Positions 1 through 9,306 of a DNA stretch of 64,000 nucleotides are shown in pieces. The position numbers and the translations under genes are program-made. The first letter of the stretch is position 1; the number at the start of each line of letters is the position of its first letter. Source of the stretch: Paraurantiacibacter namhicola (GTDB taxonomy: Bacteria > Pseudomonadota > Alphaproteobacteria > Sphingomonadales > Sphingomonadaceae); the NCBI RefSeq assembly GCF_001687545.1, contig NZ_CP016545.1, forward strand, positions 1,721,001 through 1,785,000. Reading direction: 5' to 3'. Below the pieces are notes generated by a model. It saw only the letters and a list, made by a program, of their open reading frames with translations, ran no database searches and had not been told where the DNA came from.

Positions 1-16
1 GCTTTGCTGCGGGAAA

Positions 17-400
17 TTACTTCGTGCCGAAATGCTCTTCGACGACCGGATAGATGCGCTCGCATTTGCCGAGCAACTCACCCAGCTGCGTGTCATCGTC
101 GGACCGGGCATAGCCCATGATCTTCTCGGTGCTCTTGCCCATATCGCTGACCATGGTGTCGTTGTCCTTGCCACCAAAGCCCTTGGCTGCGCGAACGAAG
201 GTGCCGCTGCGGGCTTCGTGCGTGGCGGCTTCCGGCTTGCCTTCATTGGCCTTCATCAGCAGGAATTCCACACTCGTGCAGTCCATCAGCAGGCCGTAGA
301 TTTCGTCTTCGGACATATCGGCCTGCTGCGCGTGCACAGGCATGGCCGTCCCGGCGAACATGGCGCCTGCAACCAGGGCAGTCGTGATCTTCTTGAACAT
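17..400 (-). CDS. Small secreted protein of unknown function
   Basis: Encodes 127 residues beginning with a Sec signal peptide: lysines at positions 3-4, a hydrophobic stretch of about 17 residues, and a likely cleavage after VHA near residue 24. The mature part is acidic and probably helical, with two cysteines (in LLMDCTSVEF and LLGKCERIYP) that could form a disulfide in the periplasm. I do not recognise a family. It is divergent from the serine hydrolase gene across a 312-bp gap. Start, signal peptide and codon use look like a real gene; function is unknown. Confidence 0.75.
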   Translation of the reverse strand: MFKKITTALVAGAMFAGTAMPVHAQQADMSEDEIYGLLMDCTSVEFLLMKANEGKPEAATHEARSGTFVRAAKGFGGKDNDTMVSDMGKSTEKIMGYARSDDDTQLGELLGKCERIYPVVEEHFGTK

Positions 401-712
401 ATCGTTTTCTTTCGTCGTTCGCGGACAATCTGCCCGCCGCTTATCCCAGCCCGATGCGGATCGCGCCTTTCCAGGCGCGGCATCGGCGTTACATGATCAG
501 GAAGGTCACGCAGTCTTGCCGTTTCCGACTTGCGAGGCCCGGGTCGTGGGCCGCCTGCTGTCCGTATTCCCCCGTCAATCGTCCGTTGCCATCCAACTTA
601 CAGCCAAATTCTTGCAAGGCCAGTGACGATCATCGTTAGGATTGCATCACCAGGCCCCAGGCTTTAGCCTTCAGACTAACTTGTTCATCTTTATGGGTCC
701 GGAGCTGTCGAA
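401..712. other. Divergent intergenic region with a long hairpin
   Basis: No convincing gene is seen in this 312-bp gap between two divergent genes. It must hold both promoters, but no clear -35/-10 pair stands out. The notable element is a two-step inverted repeat: CCGATGC (451-457) pairs with GCATCGG (480-486), and inside it CGCGCCT (462-468) pairs with AGGCGCG (473-479) around the loop TTCC. This could be an RNA hairpin in a 5' leader or a binding site. Confidence 0.5.
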
Positions 713-2050
713 ATGCTGAACCGCTTGTTGTTTGCCGCCATGGCAGTGTTCGGGCTTGGTACTGCGCAGCCTGCCGCTGCCGGTCCGCAACAGGACGAGG
801 TGGGTGAACAGGCGGAGGCGCTGTTGCAACAGCGCGGCGAGGATATCGCAGAGGTGCTGAAGGGCGAGATGCCCAGCGAGGAAGTCTTTTCCGAACGTTT
901 CCTGCAGGCAGTACCCGAAGAACGCCTTGTCGGCCTGATCACGCAGCTGGAGACGCAGTTCGGTCCCTTCCAGGGCCTCCAGTCAGTCGAACCGACAGGC
1001 GCGGTGAGCGCGAACATAACGGTGCGGTTCGAGGGCGCGCTGGCGATGGGTGAGTTCGCGCTCAACCCGAAGGCCCCCTTCCTGGTCGAAGGGCTGAACC
1101 TGCGCGATTTCCAGCCGATCTCCGATAGCCCTGACAAGATCGTCGCAGACCTTGCCACCCTTCCTGGCGAGACCGGCATGCTCCTGGTCCGGCTTGACGA
1201 TGGCGAGGTCTTGGTCAGCCACCAGCCCGACCAGCTCTTCGCGATCGGTTCGACCTTCAAGCTCTACATCCTGGGCGCGATAGGCCGGCAGGTCCGGGAA
1301 GGAGAGCTGTCATGGAGCGATATCGTCCCGCTGACCGAACGCAGTTTCCCGAGCGGCATGCTGCAGGACTGGCCGCAAGGCGCTCCGCTGACGGTGCAGA
1401 CCCTGGCCAGCCTGATGATCTCCATCAGCGACAACACGGCGACCGACCAGCTGCTGATGCTGGCCGGGCGGGACGCGGTCGAGGCGGAGGTTGCCGCAAG
1501 CGGTCACGCCGATGCGGCAGCGACCCTTCCCTTCATCACGACCCGCGAGATGTTCGTGCTGAAGGCGAGCCCTGCCTCCATGGGCGAGGCCTACCTTGCC
1601 GCTGACATTCCGACGCGGCGCACCATGCTTGCCGCGCTGGATCTCGAATCGGTAGATATGGAGCAGGTGGCCACCACCTTTGCCGGAGCCCCGCGACTGA
1701 TCGAACTGGAATGGCTGGCCAGCCCCGCCGATCTCGCGGCGCTGATGGCGCACCTTCGCGACATGGACGACCCGACGATCATGCAGGTGATGGCAATCAA
1801 TCCAGGCATCACCGGGGAGAGCGCCGAGGGATTTGCCTACATCGGGTACAAGGGCGGGTCCGAGCCGGGCGTCCTCAACCAGACGTGGCTGCTGCAGACG
1901 AAGGACGGCGCCTGGTATGCGCTATCGACCAGCTGGAACAATCCGGACGAGAGCCTGGACAATAACGAGCTAATTATCCTGGCGCGGCGGGCGATGGGCC
2001 TGCTGTTGCCGGAGGCCGAAGCACCCGCCGAAGCGCCTGCGGATCAGTAA
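713..2050 (+). CDS. Secreted serine hydrolase, class A beta-lactamase-like
   Basis: A 445-residue exported protein of the serine beta-lactamase / penicillin-binding superfamily. A signal peptide fills residues 1-23. An N-terminal domain of about 150 residues precedes the catalytic domain, which shows the expected motifs: S180-T-F-K183 (SxxK), S239-D-N (SxN) and K380-G-G (the KTG box). The family contains beta-lactamases and D-ala-D-ala peptidases; the extra N-terminal domain and lack of a clear Glu166-type omega-loop motif make a general serine hydrolase or cell-wall peptidase the safer call. The C-terminus is rich in Ala, Pro and Glu. Its stop overlaps by 7 bp the stop of the convergent NamZ-like gene. 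Confidence 0.85.
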   Translation: MLNRLLFAAMAVFGLGTAQPAAAGPQQDEVGEQAEALLQQRGEDIAEVLKGEMPSEEVFSERFLQAVPEERLVGLITQLETQFGPFQGLQSVEPTGAVSANITVRFEGALAMGEFALNPKAPFLVEGLNLRDFQPISDSPDKIVADLATLPGETGMLLVRLDDGEVLVSHQPDQLFAIGSTFKLYILGAIGRQVREGELSWSDIVPLTERSFPSGMLQDWPQGAPLTVQTLASLMISISDNTATDQLLMLAGRDAVEAEVAASGHADAAATLPFITTREMFVLKASPASMGEAYLAADIPTRRTMLAALDLESVDMEQVATTFAGAPRLIELEWLASPADLAALMAHLRDMDDPTIMQVMAINPGITGESAEGFAYIGYKGGSEPGVLNQTWLLQTKDGAWYALSTSWNNPDESLDNNELIILARRAMGLLLPEAEAPAEAPADQ

Positions 2051-3243
2051 AGCAGCAGGTCCGACACTTCTTCGCGCCAGGCCGCTTCGTCCGGCGCCGT
2101 GCGGGCATCGAGGTCGGCAGGCGTGCTGGCGGGATCATCGACCCATTCGCGCAGCGCAGGGCCGCCGTTGATCACGTCGATGGCGAGCCGGTCGAACTCA
2201 TACTCGTACGGAAAGTCCCGCCACAGCGGATAATCCGGATAGAGGTTGCGCACCGCCTTGAAAGCGAGCGCCTGCAAGCGCCACGGACGGAAGGCTGTGT
2301 GGTCGTAGAACGCGCCCTCCGCGTGGATCATCAGGCCATGACACAGTTCGCCCACATGCTTGTGGAAGGTGGGCAGGAACCAGCATTCGCGCAAAGCGCA
2401 ACCGGCCAGCCATTCGGGCGCGATGCGCTGCATCTCTGCATGGACGGCATTCGCATCCACGTCCGGCGCGCCGAACAGGACCTCCAGCGGGCGGGTCGTG
2501 CCCCTACCCTCGCTCAGCGTCGCGCCTTCCAGCATCACCGTGCCGGCATAGGCGCGCGCCATGTTCACGCTGGCGGCGTTGGGTGAGGGATTGATCCAGA
2601 TGCGATCGGTCGGCCAGCCAAAACCGGGGCCTGCTTCCGGCAGCCAGTCATGCATTTCGATGACGCGGTAATCGACGTCCAGCTTGAAGTGGCGGATGAA
2701 CCAGTGGCCCATCTCGCCCAGCGTCAAGCCGTGCCGCATGGGCATGGGGCCGGCGCCGACGAAGCTTTCCTGCCCCGGCTCAAGCAACGTGCCTTCGACC
2801 GGGCGCCCCGCGGGGTTGGGGCGGTCGAGCACCCAGACGGTCTTCCCGTGCGCTGCAGCCGCTTCCAGCATGTAGAGCAGCGTGGTGACGAAGGTGTAGA
2901 TGCGGCAGCCCAGGTCCTGCAGGTCGAAGAGGAAGACGTCCGCGCTCGACATCATCTGGCCGGACGGACGGCGAACCTCGCCATACAGGCTGAAGACGGG
3001 GATGCCGTAACGCGGATCCGACTCGTCCGGCGTTTCCTCCATATTGTCCTGCTTGTCCCCCTTTAGCCCGTGCTGCGGACCGAAGGCGGCGGTGATGTTG
3101 ACGCCCGCCGCGATCAGCGCGTCCAGCGAATGGGTGAGGTCCGCCGTGACGGAGGCAGGATGGGCGACAAGCGCGACACGCTTGCCCTCCAGCGGAGCGC
3201 GCAACGCTGGGTCTACCAGCAGGCGATCGATACCGAATTTCAT
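2044..3243 (-). CDS. DUF1343 / NamZ-like exo-beta-N-acetylmuramidase
   Basis: A 399-residue DUF1343 protein. Known members such as Bacillus NamZ remove non-reducing-end N-acetylmuramic acid from peptidoglycan fragments. Family landmarks include GIDRLL at the start, FGPQHGLKGDKQDN, FDLQDLGCRIYTF and VLDRPNPAGR. The chosen ATG overlaps the stop of the upstream DOMON-like gene as ATGA, which indicates translational coupling; a longer reading from 3279 lies inside that gene. No signal peptide is visible, so a cytoplasmic role in recycling muropeptides is the inference, unlike secreted members. It is convergent with the serine hydrolase gene, another candidate wall enzyme. Confidence 0.85.
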   Translation of the reverse strand: MKFGIDRLLVDPALRAPLEGKRVALVAHPASVTADLTHSLDALIAAGVNITAAFGPQHGLKGDKQDNMEETPDESDPRYGIPVFSLYGEVRRPSGQMMSSADVFLFDLQDLGCRIYTFVTTLLYMLEAAAAHGKTVWVLDRPNPAGRPVEGTLLEPGQESFVGAGPMPMRHGLTLGEMGHWFIRHFKLDVDYRVIEMHDWLPEAGPGFGWPTDRIWINPSPNAASVNMARAYAGTVMLEGATLSEGRGTTRPLEVLFGAPDVDANAVHAEMQRIAPEWLAGCALRECWFLPTFHKHVGELCHGLMIHAEGAFYDHTAFRPWRLQALAFKAVRNLYPDYPLWRDFPYEYEFDRLAIDVINGGPALREWVDDPASTPADLDARTAPDEAAWREEVSDLLLY

Positions 3244-3779
3244 GGCGCTTCGCGTGCCGGAAGGCGCGCGGTGAAGCAAGCCGGATCATGGAAATCGGGG
3301 CTGTCGCCATGGTGGCACAGCGCCCAGAAGGATTTGATGCTGCCCTCCTCCACCATGACGGCGCTCAGGCCAATATCCGAAGCTCCGTCCGGCAGCGCGG
3401 CAACTGGCAGCGCCGCATCGAAGAAGGCGGCCTTGCCTCCGGCGCGCCACGTGCAGGCAGGCGCACGGGAGCGTACGCGCTGCCGCATCCCCTCGCGGGG
3501 TGCGGAAAAGTCGTAAACCGCCCATTGTCCCGACGGCGAGAAGTTGAATTCGGTATACTCCTCGCCCTCTCCATGGCGCACGAACATCTCGAAGCAGGTT
3601 CGCTGCCACAACCCGTCCGCGTGGCGGCGGGGCGCGAAGGGCGGAACCTTCACCTGAGCGGCATCGGAAAGGCGGAAGCGCAGGGTCAGCCAATGCTCGT
3701 GCCACCGCATGCTTGCCGACACGGCTGTAAGGGCCGAGGGCGCGTGCGCTGGATGATGGGCGAGTTCGTGCGTTTGCAT
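3240..3779 (-). CDS. DOMON-like domain protein
   Basis: A 179-residue protein resembling the short DOMON-like proteins of sphingomonads, a beta-sandwich fold related to haem- or sugar-binding DOMON domains. Visible elements are a first strand around [14 protein letters not shown], the [12 protein letters not shown] segment and the [15 protein letters not shown] segment, all typical of the fold. There is no signal peptide. The start has a strong purine-rich ribosome site (GGGGGAAGG) just upstream and it is coupled to the NamZ-like gene by an ATGA overlap, so the two probably act together. Ligand and function are unknown. Confidence 0.75.
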   Translation of the reverse strand: MQTHELAHHPAHAPSALTAVSASMRWHEHWLTLRFRLSDAAQVKVPPFAPRRHADGLWQRTCFEMFVRHGEGEEYTEFNFSPSGQWAVYDFSAPREGMRQRVRSRAPACTWRAGGKAAFFDAALPVAALPDGASDIGLSAVMVEEGSIKSFWALCHHGDSPDFHDPACFTARLPAREAP

Positions 3780-3826
3780 TGCCCTTCCCCCATGCTAACC
3801 GCCGCGCTTCCATGCAAGAGAGCACG

Positions 3827-5059
3827 ATGACCGATTACAAGTCCGACCTCCTCCGCCTGCTCGACGAGCGTGGCTACATCCACCAGGTGACCGATGCCGG
3901 CGCGCTGGACGCGCTGGCCGCGAAACAGGTGGTACCGGGCTATATCGGCTTCGATGCGACCGCGCCTTCGCTCCACATCGGCAGCCTGGTGCAGATCATG
4001 ATGCTGCGCCGCCTGCAGCAGACGGGGCACAAGCCCATCGTGGTGATGGGCGGCGGGACGACCAAGATCGGCGATCCCAGCGGCAAGGACGAAAGCCGCA
4101 AGATGCTGACCGATGCCGATATCGACGCGAATATCGCAGGCATCCGCAAGGTGTTCGAGCGCATCCTGACCTTCGGTGATGGGCCGACCGATGCCATCAT
4201 GGTGAACAATGACGAATGGCTGTCCGGCCTCGGCTACATCGAGTTGCTGCGCGATGTGGGCCCGCATTTCACCGTCAACCGCATGCTGACCTTCGAATCG
4301 GTCAAGCGCAGGCTGGACCGGGAACAGCCGCTGACGTTCCTCGAATTCAATTACATGATCCTGCAGGCTTACGACTTCCTGGAGCTGGCGCGTCGTGAGG
4401 ATTGCCGCCTGCAGATGGGCGGCAGCGACCAGTGGGGCAATATCGTCAACGGCATGGAGCTTGGCCGCCGCAAGGACGGACACGAGCTGTTTGGCCTGAC
4501 GACTGAGCTTCTCACCACCGCCGATGGCGCGAAGATGGGCAAGACGGCCGCGGGCGCCGTCTGGCTGAACGAGGAGCAGCTGCCGGATTACGATTTCTGG
4601 CAATATTGGCGCAATGTGGACGACCGCGACGTGGGCCGCTTCATGCGCCTGTTCACGGACCTGCCGCTGGACGAGATTGCCCGGCTGGAGGCGCTGGAAG
4701 GCAGCGCCATCAATGACGCCAAGGTCACGCTGGCGAACGAGGTCACCACGCTGGTGCGCGGCGCAGAAGCCGCTGCCGCTGCGGAAAAGACCGCATCGGA
4801 GACTTTCTCCGGTGGCGGCATGGGCGGGGACCTGCCCACGCTCGCGGTTCCGGCGGAGGGCATCCGCATTGGCGCGGCGTTGACGGAACTGGGCTTCACC
4901 GCTTCCAACAAGGAAGCGAAGCGCAAGATCGCGGAAGGCGCCGTGCGGCTGGACGATGCGGCCATTACAGATCCCGGCCATCTGGTGGAGCTGCCTGCCG
5001 GCACGGATGCGCGCCTCAGCCTAGGCAAGAAAAAGCACGCAATCCTGCGCGGCAGCTGA
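3827..5059 (+). CDS. tyrS: Tyrosyl-tRNA synthetase
   Basis: A class I aminoacyl-tRNA synthetase of 410 residues that charges tRNA-Tyr. The HIGH signature appears as HIGS after GFDATAPSL, and the KMSKS signature as KMGKT. The tyrosine pocket segment GGSDQWGNI is present, and a C-terminal S4 RNA-binding domain spans about residues 340-410. I chose the ATG at 3827 because AAGAGAG sits 5-11 bases upstream and gives the usual family length; ATGs at 3779 and 3812 are in frame but lack this fit. It is divergent from the DOMON-like gene with only 47 bp between starts. Confidence 0.97.
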   Translation: MTDYKSDLLRLLDERGYIHQVTDAGALDALAAKQVVPGYIGFDATAPSLHIGSLVQIMMLRRLQQTGHKPIVVMGGGTTKIGDPSGKDESRKMLTDADIDANIAGIRKVFERILTFGDGPTDAIMVNNDEWLSGLGYIELLRDVGPHFTVNRMLTFESVKRRLDREQPLTFLEFNYMILQAYDFLELARREDCRLQMGGSDQWGNIVNGMELGRRKDGHELFGLTTELLTTADGAKMGKTAAGAVWLNEEQLPDYDFWQYWRNVDDRDVGRFMRLFTDLPLDEIARLEALEGSAINDAKVTLANEVTTLVRGAEAAAAAEKTASETFSGGGMGGDLPTLAVPAEGIRIGAALTELGFTASNKEAKRKIAEGAVRLDDAAITDPGHLVELPAGTDARLSLGKKKHAILRGS

Positions 5060-5144
5060 GGCCTAAGCGGGCGGGTTTACGCTTTCGCCATCTTTTGCCC
5101 GCATAACGTCCCTCCACGCCGCAATAACGGGAGGGTCGTGAGCT

Positions 5145-5486
5145 ATGGTCGCATCCGGTGCGCAATTATCCGTAACTGACAAGCGTCGCGCTGCGCGTCA
5201 CCCTGTCGATTACCCGGTTATCGGCGAACACCGCGATCGCGGTGACATCGACCTGCATATTTCCAACATCTCTGCACACGGCTTCCTGGTCGATGGCGGC
5301 GAGGACCTTGCCCGCGGCGACCGCGTGATCGTGCGCCTGCCGGTGGTGGGCCGGATCGAGGCCTATTGCATGTGGACCAGCGACAGCCGCCACGGAATGC
5401 AGTTCGAACGCATTATCCGGCTGGACGATTTCATGGCCATGATCGGCGAAATGCAGCCGAACCCGCGGCTGCGCAAACCGCGCTGA
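5145..5486 (+). CDS. PilZ domain protein
   Basis: A 113-residue single-domain PilZ protein. PilZ domains bind cyclic di-GMP through an RxxxR motif and a [D/N]xSxxG motif. Here RRAARHP near residue 15 supplies the arginines and ISNISAHG near residue 47 supplies the second motif, so binding is plausible. Such one-domain proteins act as adaptors for motility, surface polysaccharide or cell cycle functions; nothing nearby indicates the target. Transcribed alone, between tyrS and the MFS gene. Confidence 0.85.
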   Translation: MVASGAQLSVTDKRRAARHPVDYPVIGEHRDRGDIDLHISNISAHGFLVDGGEDLARGDRVIVRLPVVGRIEAYCMWTSDSRHGMQFERIIRLDDFMAMIGEMQPNPRLRKPR

Positions 5487-5566
5487 GCGGCCTTAGCCCG
5501 CACGAAATCCATAACTAAAGAATTGCTTGGCTTGGCGCGGCGCGCCCGGCCTGCCATGGCGCGTTC

Positions 5567-6859
5567 GTGAGCGAGGCGCCCCACCCCTTCCGCATCCACA
5601 ATTTCCGCGCCTACTGGGCCGCGCGCCTGGCCATGACGCTGGCGCAATACGCCATGCTGCTGATCATCGGCTGGCAGACTTACAACCTTGCGCGTGACGG
5701 CGGGATGGGCATGGCGGAGGCTTCGGGCCAGCTCGCCTTGATCGGCCTGTTGCAATTCGTCCCGCTTTTCATCCTGACCCCGTTTTCGGGGCTCGCGGCG
5801 GACCGGTTCGACCGGCGCAACCTCTCACGCCTGACCATCGGCCTGCAGGGCCTGTGCGCCGTCGCACTGGCGGTTCTGACCTATCAGGGGCTGATCACGC
5901 TGCATGCGCTGTTCGCGATAGCGGTTGTGCTGGGTATTGCGCGTGCCTTCAACGGCCCGGCCCTGTCCTCTCTCGCGCCCAATCTCGTACCCAAGCCCGT
6001 ACTGCCCAGCGCCATCGCGCTGTCTTCCATCGCGTGGCAGACCGGCATGATCGTGGGCCCGGCCATTGGCGGCATCCTGTACGATGTGCAGCCGCACCTG
6101 CCCTATGTCGCCGCGGCGGGGCTGTTCCTGCTATCCCTGCTGGGCGTCAGCCTGATCGGGAAGGTGCCGCAGCCACCGCGCAACCTGACGGAAAAGCCGA
6201 TTGCGCAGGTGGTGGATGGCCTGCGCTACGTCTGGCGCAACAAGATGGTGCTGGGCTCCATCACGCTGGACCTGTTTGCCGTGTTCCTGGCCGGAGCAAC
6301 CGCCCTTTTCCCGGTCTATGCGCGTGACATACTGGAGGTCGGCGCGACAGGCCTCAGCCAGCTGGCCGCCGCACCTGCCGTGGGTGCTGCGCTGACAGCG
6401 TTGTTTTTCTCCTTCCGTCCGCTGAAGACCAATGTCGGGCCCAAGATGCTGGGCGCGGTGGCGGTTTTCGGGCTGGCGACGGTGATCTTCGGCCTCTCGC
6501 GCTCCATGCCGCTCAGCCTGGCCATGCTGGTCATCGTGGGCGCGGCGGACATGTTCAGCGTGTATATCCGCCAGTCGCTGATCCAGCTGCACACCCCGGA
6601 CGAGAAGCGCGGCCGCGTCACCAGCGTATCCATGCTGACCATCAGCGCCTCCAACGAATTTGGCGATTTCTTTTCCGGATCGCTCGCTTTCCTGTTCGGC
6701 CCGGTCATCGCCGTCGTATCGGGCGGGATCGGCGCCATCGCCACGGTTGCGCTGTGGAGCCGCATCTTCCCCGTCCTTCGCACCACGCGGACCTTTGACC
6801 CGCCTGATGAATTGGTTGAAGAAACACCCGACAGAAAATTGCAGGAGACGCTCCCATGA
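5567..6859 (+). CDS. MFS transporter, EntS-like
   Basis: A 430-residue major facilitator protein with about 12 membrane helices. The MFS signature between helices 2 and 3 reads [14 protein letters not shown]. Overall it resembles the MFS_3 / EntS-type exporters; the substrate cannot be told from sequence. Translation appears to start at GTG (5567), followed by [20 protein letters not shown], the usual start of this family. Its stop overlaps cysK as ATGA, so the two are co-translated. The link with cysK could mean export of a sulfur compound, but this is only inference from position. Confidence 0.88.
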   Translation: MSEAPHPFRIHNFRAYWAARLAMTLAQYAMLLIIGWQTYNLARDGGMGMAEASGQLALIGLLQFVPLFILTPFSGLAADRFDRRNLSRLTIGLQGLCAVALAVLTYQGLITLHALFAIAVVLGIARAFNGPALSSLAPNLVPKPVLPSAIALSSIAWQTGMIVGPAIGGILYDVQPHLPYVAAAGLFLLSLLGVSLIGKVPQPPRNLTEKPIAQVVDGLRYVWRNKMVLGSITLDLFAVFLAGATALFPVYARDILEVGATGLSQLAAAPAVGAALTALFFSFRPLKTNVGPKMLGAVAVFGLATVIFGLSRSMPLSLAMLVIVGAADMFSVYIRQSLIQLHTPDEKRGRVTSVSMLTISASNEFGDFFSGSLAFLFGPVIAVVSGGIGAIATVALWSRIFPVLRTTRTFDPPDELVEETPDRKLQETLP

Positions 6860-7776
6860 GAGCCGACAACGTCCTTTCCACCATCGGCAACACGCCGCAC
6901 ATCCGCCTGTCCAAGATGTTCCCCGACCACGAGGTATGGGTGAAGAGCGAGCGGGCCAATCCCGGCGGGTCGATCAAGGATCGCATCGCACTCGCCATGG
7001 TGGAGGATGCCGAGAAGTCCGGCGCGCTGAAGCCCGGCGGCACGATTATCGAGCCCACCAGTGGCAATACCGGCATCGGCCTCGCCATGGTTGCGGCGGT
7101 GAAGGGCTACAGACTGGTGCTGGTCATGCCGGAAAGCATGAGCCTGGAGCGCCGCCGCCTGATGCTGGCCTATGGCGCCAGCTTCGACCTGACCGACAAG
7201 GCCAAGGGCATGAAGGGCGCGATCGAGCGGGCGCAGGAGCTGGTGGAACAGGGCGACAATGCCTGGATGCCGAGCCAGTTCGACAACGAATCGAATTACA
7301 AGATCCACGTCCGCACCACGGCGCAGGAAATCCTGGAGGACTTCCGCGACGCGCCCATCGACGCGATGATCACGGGCGTGGGCACTGGCGGGCACCTGAC
7401 CGGCTGTGCAGAGGAACTGAAGCGGCATTGGCCGGACATGCAGGCCTGGGGCGTGGAACCCGAAGCCTCACCCGTCATCAATGGCGGCCAGCCCGGCCCG
7501 CACCCCATCCAGGGTATCGGCGCGGGCTTCATTCCCGGCAACCTCCACACGCAAAGCATCGATGGTGCAATCAAGGTCGATGCGGAAGATGCGCGCGAGA
7601 TGGCCCGCCGCTGCGCGCGCGAGGAAGGCCTGCTCGTCGGGATTTCCAGCGGTGCGACGCTGGCCGCTATCGCGCAGAAACTGCCGGACCTGCCCGCTGG
7701 CAGCCGTGTGATGGGCTTCAATTACGATACGGGCGAACGCTATCTCAGCGTGCCGGACTTCCTGCCGACCGAATGA
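6856..7776 (+). CDS. cysK: Cysteine synthase A
   Basis: O-acetylserine sulfhydrylase, 306 residues, a PLP fold-type II enzyme that makes cysteine from O-acetylserine and sulfide. The PLP lysine is K41 in NPGGSIKDR. The substrate loop TSGNTG and the phosphate-binding GTGGHLTG are present, the latter with H replacing the more usual T. Length is typical. It is coupled to the upstream MFS gene by an ATGA overlap and is convergent with hisI, with 6 bp between stops. Confidence 0.95.
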   Translation: MRADNVLSTIGNTPHIRLSKMFPDHEVWVKSERANPGGSIKDRIALAMVEDAEKSGALKPGGTIIEPTSGNTGIGLAMVAAVKGYRLVLVMPESMSLERRRLMLAYGASFDLTDKAKGMKGAIERAQELVEQGDNAWMPSQFDNESNYKIHVRTTAQEILEDFRDAPIDAMITGVGTGGHLTGCAEELKRHWPDMQAWGVEPEASPVINGGQPGPHPIQGIGAGFIPGNLHTQSIDGAIKVDAEDAREMARRCAREEGLLVGISSGATLAAIAQKLPDLPAGSRVMGFNYDTGERYLSVPDFLPTE

Positions 7777-7782
7777 CCGGGC

Positions 7783-8154
7783 TCAACCGCCGGTGACCGG
7801 CTCCAGCCCGTCATCGGTGAGCCGGCGATAGAAGCAGCTGCGCGCGCCGGTGTGACAGGCAGGGCCGGCAGGCTCAGCTTTCAGGATCAGCGCATCCTGG
7901 TCGCAATCGACGAGGATCTCGCGCACCTCCAGCACATTGCCGGAGCTTTCGCCCTTCATCCATTGCGACTGCCGGCTGCGCGAATAGAAATGCGCGCGGC
8001 CGGTCTCGCGGGTCATCGCCAGCGCCTCGGCATTCATATGCGCGAGCATCAGGATCTCGCCCGTCCGGTGATGCTGCACCACCGCGGTCAGCAACCCGTT
8101 CGCGTCGAATTTGGGAAGGAAGGCTGTGCCGCTTTCCCGATCTTGCCCGTCCAT
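7783..8154 (-). CDS. hisI: Phosphoribosyl-AMP cyclohydrolase
   Basis: The third-step enzyme of histidine synthesis, opening the adenine ring of phosphoribosyl-AMP. It is a stand-alone 123-residue form without the HisE domain. Metal-binding and catalytic segments are HMNAEAL, the CDQD motif and the cysteine-rich [15 protein letters not shown] chose the ATG at 8154 because GGAG lies 10-13 bases upstream and the protein then begins at normal family length; the longer frame to 8235 adds a cysteine- and arginine-rich leader unlike the family. Other his genes are not here. Confidence 0.93.
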   Translation of the reverse strand: MDGQDRESGTAFLPKFDANGLLTAVVQHHRTGEILMLAHMNAEALAMTRETGRAHFYSRSRQSQWMKGESSGNVLEVREILVDCDQDALILKAEPAGPACHTGARSCFYRRLTDDGLEPVTGG

Positions 8155-8196
8155 GTCCCGAAACTTCTCCTGCGTGGCTGCCCTTGTGCCGGGAGC

Positions 8197-8211
8197 GCAA
8201 CATCTTGTTGC
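8197..8211. promoter_or_regulatory. Inverted repeat upstream of hisI
   Basis: GCAACA and TGTTGC form a perfect 6-bp inverted repeat around TCT, centred about 50 bp upstream of the hisI start and just before the candidate 6S RNA. It may be an operator or a short hairpin in the hisI leader. No regulator is assigned. Confidence 0.35.
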
Positions 8212-8235
8212 ACGATAACCACATGCGCCGCCCAA

Positions 8236-8448
8236 AATCCACCCGTGGTGTTATCGCCTCTTCCAACAACTCCCGCTCGGTGGAAGAAAGCCCTCGATGG
8301 CTTTGACGGGCTGTCACCCACCCGGGCAGCGATGCCAGGGTTCAGGGGGTCTCGGACCGGGGAAAACCCGGACGGAACATGAGGGTTTGGGCCCTTGCAT
8401 CGGCTGTAGGGGGACGATGCAGATGGCGCCGCGCGCCGGCCCAATAAA
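8236..8448 (+). ncRNA. ssrS: Candidate 6S RNA (SsrS-like)
   Basis: A non-coding plus-strand transcript is implied because a strong plus-oriented terminator lies between two minus-strand genes. The region folds like 6S RNA, the RNA that sequesters the housekeeping RNA polymerase. A closing stem pairs CGTGGTGTTATC (8244-8255) with GATGGCGCCGCG (8422-8433), 12 consecutive pairs counting G-U. A terminal stem pairs 8327-8340 with 8392-8406 and ends in a CCGGG GAAAA CCCGG hairpin. Between them is an open bubble, and hairpins such as AAAGCC/GGCTTT lie on its 5' side. The GTGTT segment in the closing stem resembles the start of known 6S RNAs. End points and identity are inferred. Confidence 0.5.
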
Positions 8449-8460
8449 ATCGTCACGCTA

Positions 8461-8488
8461 ACGCCCGGGCCGTGTGCCCGGGCGTTTT
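8461..8488 (+). terminator. Rho-independent terminator
   Basis: ACGCCCGGGC (8461-8470) and GCCCGGGCGT (8476-8485) form a perfect 10-bp stem with the loop CGTGT, followed by TTTT. Its orientation fits a plus-strand transcript ending here, yet both neighbouring protein genes are on the minus strand. It therefore marks the end of the candidate 6S RNA. Reading the other way there is no comparable T tract. Confidence 0.85.
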
Positions 8489-8509
8489 GCTTTCGGGCTT
8501 CCGGAATTG

Positions 8510-9253
8510 TCAGAGCGCCTCGTCCAGCACCCGGCTGAAGCACCCGATCACCACCTTCGCCGCGCCCGCTTTCTTCAGCGCCTTCACGCAGGCATCGCTG
8601 GTCGCGCCGCTCGTCATGACGTCGTCCACAAGCAACACCTGCGCGCCCTTCACCGCGTCACGGCGGCGCGGCGTTACCCGTATGGCCCCGGCCAGCGTCT
8701 TGCGGCGCTGGGTTCGGCCTAGGCCGCCAAGCGAGGGGGTCTGCCGCGTGCGCTGCAAGCCATCGAGCAGCGGTGTGACAGGGGCAATCTTCGCCAGCTC
8801 CCGCGCAATCAGGGCCGACTGGTTGAAGCCGCGCTTCCACAGGCGCCAGCGATGCAGCGGCACGGGAACGGCCAGCCACTCTCCATCAAGCTGCGGCAGG
8901 CGCGCCGCAATCAGTCGCGCCAGCATCGGGGCGAGCGCGATGCGGCGGCCATGCTTGTAGGACAGGACGATCTGCCGCGCGGCGTCGTTGTAAATCGTAC
9001 CCGCCGCGATCCCGTCATGCCGCGGCGGCGACTGCAGGCAGGCGGCGCAGGTCAGGCCATCCTCGAGATCGCTAGGCAAGGGCCGCTGGCACGCCTTGCA
9101 GCTAGGTTCCGCAGGGATCACCAGCCCGCCCCAGCAGGGCACGCAGAGCCCGCGCTGGTCAGCAATCCCGTCACCGCACAGCGGGCAGCGCGGCGGATAG
9201 ACCAGGTCCACGACCGGGGCCGTAGCCTCTGCAATGCGCGCGCCCAATTTCAT
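8510..9253 (-). CDS. comF: ComF family phosphoribosyltransferase-like protein
   Basis: A 247-residue ComF/GntX protein, implicated in DNA uptake or processing. The N-terminal zinc-binding region has four cysteine pairs (CPLCG, CVPC, CKAC, CAAC). The C-terminal phosphoribosyltransferase fold carries the PRPP motif VLLVDDVMTSGAT. I chose the ATG at 9253 because AGGGTGG lies 5-11 bases upstream; the longer frame to 9355 overlaps the divergent methyltransferase gene. Divergence from a methyltransferase gene of this type is common in alphaproteobacteria. Confidence 0.9.
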   Translation of the reverse strand: MKLGARIAEATAPVVDLVYPPRCPLCGDGIADQRGLCVPCWGGLVIPAEPSCKACQRPLPSDLEDGLTCAACLQSPPRHDGIAAGTIYNDAARQIVLSYKHGRRIALAPMLARLIAARLPQLDGEWLAVPVPLHRWRLWKRGFNQSALIARELAKIAPVTPLLDGLQRTRQTPSLGGLGRTQRRKTLAGAIRVTPRRRDAVKGAQVLLVDDVMTSGATSDACVKALKKAGAAKVVIGCFSRVLDEAL

Positions 9254-9306
9254 CGCGCCACCCTGCATGGCTTGCGCAGGCAGGACAAGCACGGCAGTGG
9301 GCGGCG

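Noticed and set aside
713-2050. A true acquired beta-lactamase
   Set aside because: The extra N-terminal domain, chromosomal setting and lack of a clear omega-loop Glu motif favour a general serine hydrolase.
3686-4981. A 431-codon minus-strand open frame
   Set aside because: It is antisense to tyrS; His- and Gln-rich content marks it as a shadow frame.
8236-8488. tmRNA, SRP RNA or RNase P RNA as identity of the small RNA
   Set aside because: No tag frame or tRNA-like end, no GGAAGCAGCC-type SRP loop and no RNase P core were seen.
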